Part shown: positions 5,586 through 8,275 of the stretch, in pieces
How the letters are laid out: every line of letters starts with the position of its first letter
Numbering within the stretch: the first letter of the stretch is position 1
Assembly: GCA_030668345.1 (NCBI GenBank)
Contig: DAOUUD010000071.1
Coordinates: 1 to 8,275, forward strand
DNA from: Candidatus Cloacimonadota bacterium
Lineage (GTDB): Bacteria; Cloacimonadota; Cloacimonadia; Cloacimonadales; TCS61
Direction: 5' to 3'
Length of the DNA: 8,275 nt
Notes under the pieces: generated by a model
Databases searched by the model: none
Told to the model about the DNA's origin: nothing
The model's input: only the letters and a program-made list of their open reading frames with translations
Translations under genes and position numbers: made by a program

Positions 5586-8275
5586 CTAGAAATTTATTTC
5601 CATCGTCAGGAACATGTTAAACAAAGGTGCAGGTGTAATATACATATTATCTACACTGTTCAGATAATCTTCCTGGAAATCACCGTTATCATCATAGTAC
5701 CCACGATTGTAATCTTTACTCACATTGGCAGAGAGATAATTATCATTTTTATTTAGGATATTGTTAAAATCTATGCGGATAAAAGCATCTTTACCAGCAA
5801 TTTTGAATGAATATTTAATGTTACTACCGAATTCCAGAAAAGAAGATAATTTAGTGCTTTTAACATACGTTGTGTCTGCCACATGATCTCCGTCCAAATC
5901 TTCAACACAGTCATATTCATTGGTGTAACTGGCATAGTAATCATCCCAGTATTTTGCAGTAAAACCTACTCTTAATTTACCTTCCATAGGAAGTCCTTTG
6001 AATGTGTAACCAAATGCTCCATTTGCCATTTTTTCAGGAGAGAAAGGAACAACCTTATCAATCATAGCATCAGCAGAATCACCGAATATTTGTTCCACAT
6101 TCATTTCTGTCCATCTGTTCCTGGAAAGAGTTAATGAAAAAGAAGCATCGAGGTTCTCTATCTTGCCGGAAGTGCTTAATTCCAGGCCCTGATGGCGTGC
6201 CTGCCCGGCATTCAGTGTAAGAGTTTCATCTCTTTTAAATTCTTCGATTATTTCATTTCCTAAAGAATCAATTCCCACAGAATAATTTGTTACAGGTACA
6301 TCTACTCTCTCAATTTTATCAACATAATCGCTGACATAATAATTGGCGTTGATATCCCAATATGCTCCATCATATCCTATACCGAATTCCATTGTATTGA
6401 TCTTCTCAGGTTTCAGTTCTCCATAAAAATGTTCTTCTGTATATTCATAGTACTGTCCTAAACTATCTTGCTCTACTAAATCTACATAATACCTCTGATT
6501 CCCATCGGGTCCGTCATAACCGCTGTACCATTCCATTGTTCTGGGCTCTTTATAAGAAATTGAATAATTCGCCATAACGTTGAAATATTCCGAAAGATTG
6601 TAGTTTACACCGAATTTGGGTGAGAAGAAATTATAGGTCTTTTTGTAATCATCTTCATCAAACTTTTTAACCGGCTCACCTGTTAAAGAATCTATAATGG
6701 TTTCACCTGTGTTTGGATCAGTTAAAGGTAAATCTTTTGTTGAATAGAAATAATATCCCGTAGGTAGTCCGGTTCCTAGGTCATAGATTTCAATTAGATT
6801 TTCCTCTACTTTAGAATTGTAACTTGCTAATTGACCGTCTATCATAATATTCATTTTTTCAATAGGCTTTATACTGAACCTGGCAAAACCGGATAGATTA
6901 GTAACATAGGATGTCTCATCATACTGTCTTTGAATTTCACCATAAGTCTCTACACTATCCGGAAAATCAGAATTAAAATGTCTGAGTTCTTCTGTTCTCC
7001 TGTAATGATCTGCAACCCATCTACGCAATTCACCACCCAGCACCATATCTATCATTGAATTTATTTTGTGCTGGTAATATGTGTTCATACCAAGTTGGAA
7101 GTGATCACTAATGCTGTTATTTTTCCAACTATATTCAAATCTTGCCGGACTTGAGAAGAAATTTTGAGCAACACCGGTAAGAAGAGCTCCATTATAAGAA
7201 GGATATCCAAACCAGGCAGAATCGGAAGGATTAAAACCCTCAACTTCCAATCCATACTCTTCATATAAATAAAGTGCATGCAGACCAAATTGTTTATTTT
7301 CCCATTCATCAGGATCAGAATCCTGATCAAAAAATCCATCTCGGAAATAAACAGCACCAGAATTTATATCGAACTTATCCTGGCTAAGATACTTACCACC
7401 ACCATCTCCTTTTGTTATAAAAACATTTGTCATCAGAAGTTGATTTTCTGAGATATTCCACTCATCACGGAAAGAAAGTTGTGGTTTGAAATAGTAATTT
7501 TCCTGATATTCATGATTGTTACGGCTATATTCACGACCCAGTGTTTCCATCAGGTTAAGGTCAGATTTGAAGTAGACCTGGTTGTGATTTTGAGGAGCAC
7601 CCAGAAAACTTAGATTGATCTTATGATTTCCAACTATGTTTTGAGTTTCCAGTCCATAAGAGTAACCATCGTATTCTGTTCCTGCCAAGTAATAATCACC
7701 TGCTTTTCTTTCCACCATTATGTTGTAATTAAATTTACCACCATAGAGATTACCGGAATTATAGCGAACAATCGCATTGTAATTATAAGGATTATATTCT
7801 GTAATGTCTCCTTTTCCATCGGCAACATCACCTTCTGTGGAATAACCTCCAAAAGAAGAACGAATAGTGATCTCTCGACCTGGTGTGGATCCCATTGTTT
7901 CGATATTTAAAGAGCCGCCAAATGCTCCCGAACCGTAAAGTGAAGAACCGGCACCTTTCTGAACCTGCACAGATTTCACATTGGAAGAAAGACCTGTCCA
8001 GTTGCTCCAATATACTTTCTGACTTTCCGGGTCGTTCACAGGAATCCCGTTGATAAGCACCTGTATCTTATCTGCTTCAAAACCACGCATCGTAATTTGA
8101 GCGTCTCCTATACCGGTAGTATTAGCAAAAAGCCCGGGTACATCATCCAGAAGTTGAGGTATATCCTGTGTTGTGTATTTATCTGAGATGATTTCCTCGT
8201 TAATATCTGTGAAAGCAATGGGGGTTTCTCGTTTTACGGCTCTGTTGGCAGAAATGGTGATACCTTCCATTTTGA
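5586..8275 (-). CDS. TonB-dependent outer-membrane receptor, N-terminus cut by window edge
   Basis: The visible 894 residues from M (8270) form the plug and beta-barrel of a TonB-dependent receptor, which imports a ligand across the outer membrane with energy from TonB-ExbBD. The plug (about 15-130) shows IPQLLDDVPGLFAN, ITMRGFEADKIQVLINGIPV, ND-PESQKVYWSNW and VQVQKGAGSSLYGSGAFGGS. The rest is aromatic-rich alternating barrel sequence with long acidic loops, ending in the typical barrel terminus FLTMEINF. The frame stays open through the window edge, and the text before the plug (EGITISANRAVKRETP) is what usually follows a carboxypeptidase-regulatory-like domain, so the ATG at 8270 is probably internal and the signal peptide, and perhaps a TonB box, lie outside. 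The ligand cannot be told; no SusD-like partner is visible. It converges on the cassette genes and is separated from them by the hairpin at 5551-5576. Confidence 0.93.
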   Translation of the reverse strand, partial: KMEGITISANRAVKRETPIAFTDINEEIISDKYTTQDIPQLLDDVPGLFANTTGIGDAQITMRGFEADKIQVLINGIPVNDPESQKVYWSNWTGLSSNVKSVQVQKGAGSSLYGSGAFGGSLNIETMGSTPGREITIRSSFGGYSTEGDVADGKGDITEYNPYNYNAIVRYNSGNLYGGKFNYNIMVERKAGDYYLAGTEYDGYSYGLETQNIVGNHKINLSFLGAPQNHNQVYFKSDLNLMETLGREYSRNNHEYQENYYFKPQLSFRDEWNISENQLLMTNVFITKGDGGGKYLSQDKFDINSGAVYFRDGFFDQDSDPDEWENKQFGLHALYLYEEYGLEVEGFNPSDSAWFGYPSYNGALLTGVAQNFFSSPARFEYSWKNNSISDHFQLGMNTYYQHKINSMIDMVLGGELRRWVADHYRRTEELRHFNSDFPDSVETYGEIQRQYDETSYVTNLSGFARFSIKPIEKMNIMIDGQLASYNSKVEENLIEIYDLGTGLPTGYYFYSTKDLPLTDPNTGETIIDSLTGEPVKKFDEDDYKKTYNFFSPKFGVNYNLSEYFNVMANYSISYKEPRTMEWYSGYDGPDGNQRYYVDLVEQDSLGQYYEYTEEHFYGELKPEKINTMEFGIGYDGAYWDINANYYVSDYVDKIERVDVPVTNYSVGIDSLGNEIIEEFKRDETLTLNAGQARHQGLELSTSGKIENLDASFSLTLSRNRWTEMNVEQIFGDSADAMIDKVVPFSPEKMANGAFGYTFKGLPMEGKLRVGFTAKYWDDYYASYTNEYDCVEDLDGDHVADTTYVKSTKLSSFLEFGSNIKYSFKIAGKDAFIRIDFNNILNKNDNYLSANVSKDYNRGYYDDNGDFQEDYLNSVDNMYITPAPLFNMFLTMEINF

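Noticed and set aside
7085..7357. Open frames within the receptor (also 7623-7910 and 7828-8010)
   Set aside because: Shadows of the TonB-dependent receptor reading frame.
1..8275. CRISPR array, tRNA/rRNA genes, insertion sequence or phage genes
   Set aside because: No regularly spaced repeats, cloverleaf-like sequence, transposase motif or phage structural gene was seen on either strand.

Overview
The window looks like a chromosomal stretch from an AT-rich Gram-negative bacterium of the FCB group, most likely Cloacimonadota-like. The reasons are two secreted proteins ending in NPFNP-type (Por/type IX-like) sorting domains with YNIKGxK(I/V)KT motifs, a large TonB-dependent outer-membrane receptor, and low-GC codon usage. 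The phylum is inferred from protein style only; Marinimicrobia or Ignavibacteriota relatives remain possible.

Layout. On the minus strand, 1-2041 holds a housekeeping pair: transcription terminator factor rho (776-2041) followed by a U32-family [Fe-S] protein (start 776, running off the left edge). The two overlap by one base (TAATG). From 2042 a divergent intergenic region serves rho in one direction and, in the other, a plus-strand two-gene cassette: a secreted lamin-tail-domain protein (2248-3177) and a small membrane-anchored protein of unknown family (3253-3600), closed by a hairpin terminator (3623-3656). Next comes a 3674-3945 coding remnant with a Cys/His cluster and no start or stop of its own.

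At 3946 the rho leader, its first four codons and the divergent promoter appear a second time, without the rest of rho. They drive a second cassette of the same design: a secreted OB-fold protein (4162-5160) and a second copy of the small membrane protein (5194-5529). A strong hairpin (5551-5576) separates this from a convergent TonB-dependent receptor (5586 to beyond the right edge).

The main point of interest is the duplicated cassette. The flanks (promoter/rho leader upstream, small membrane protein downstream) are close copies, while the secreted protein between them is different in each: LTD in one, YhcR-type OB fold in the other. These two folds are known to occur side by side as accessory domains in secreted bacterial nucleases, yet no nuclease catalytic domain is visible here. 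The functional links among the secreted protein, the small protein and the receptor are inference.
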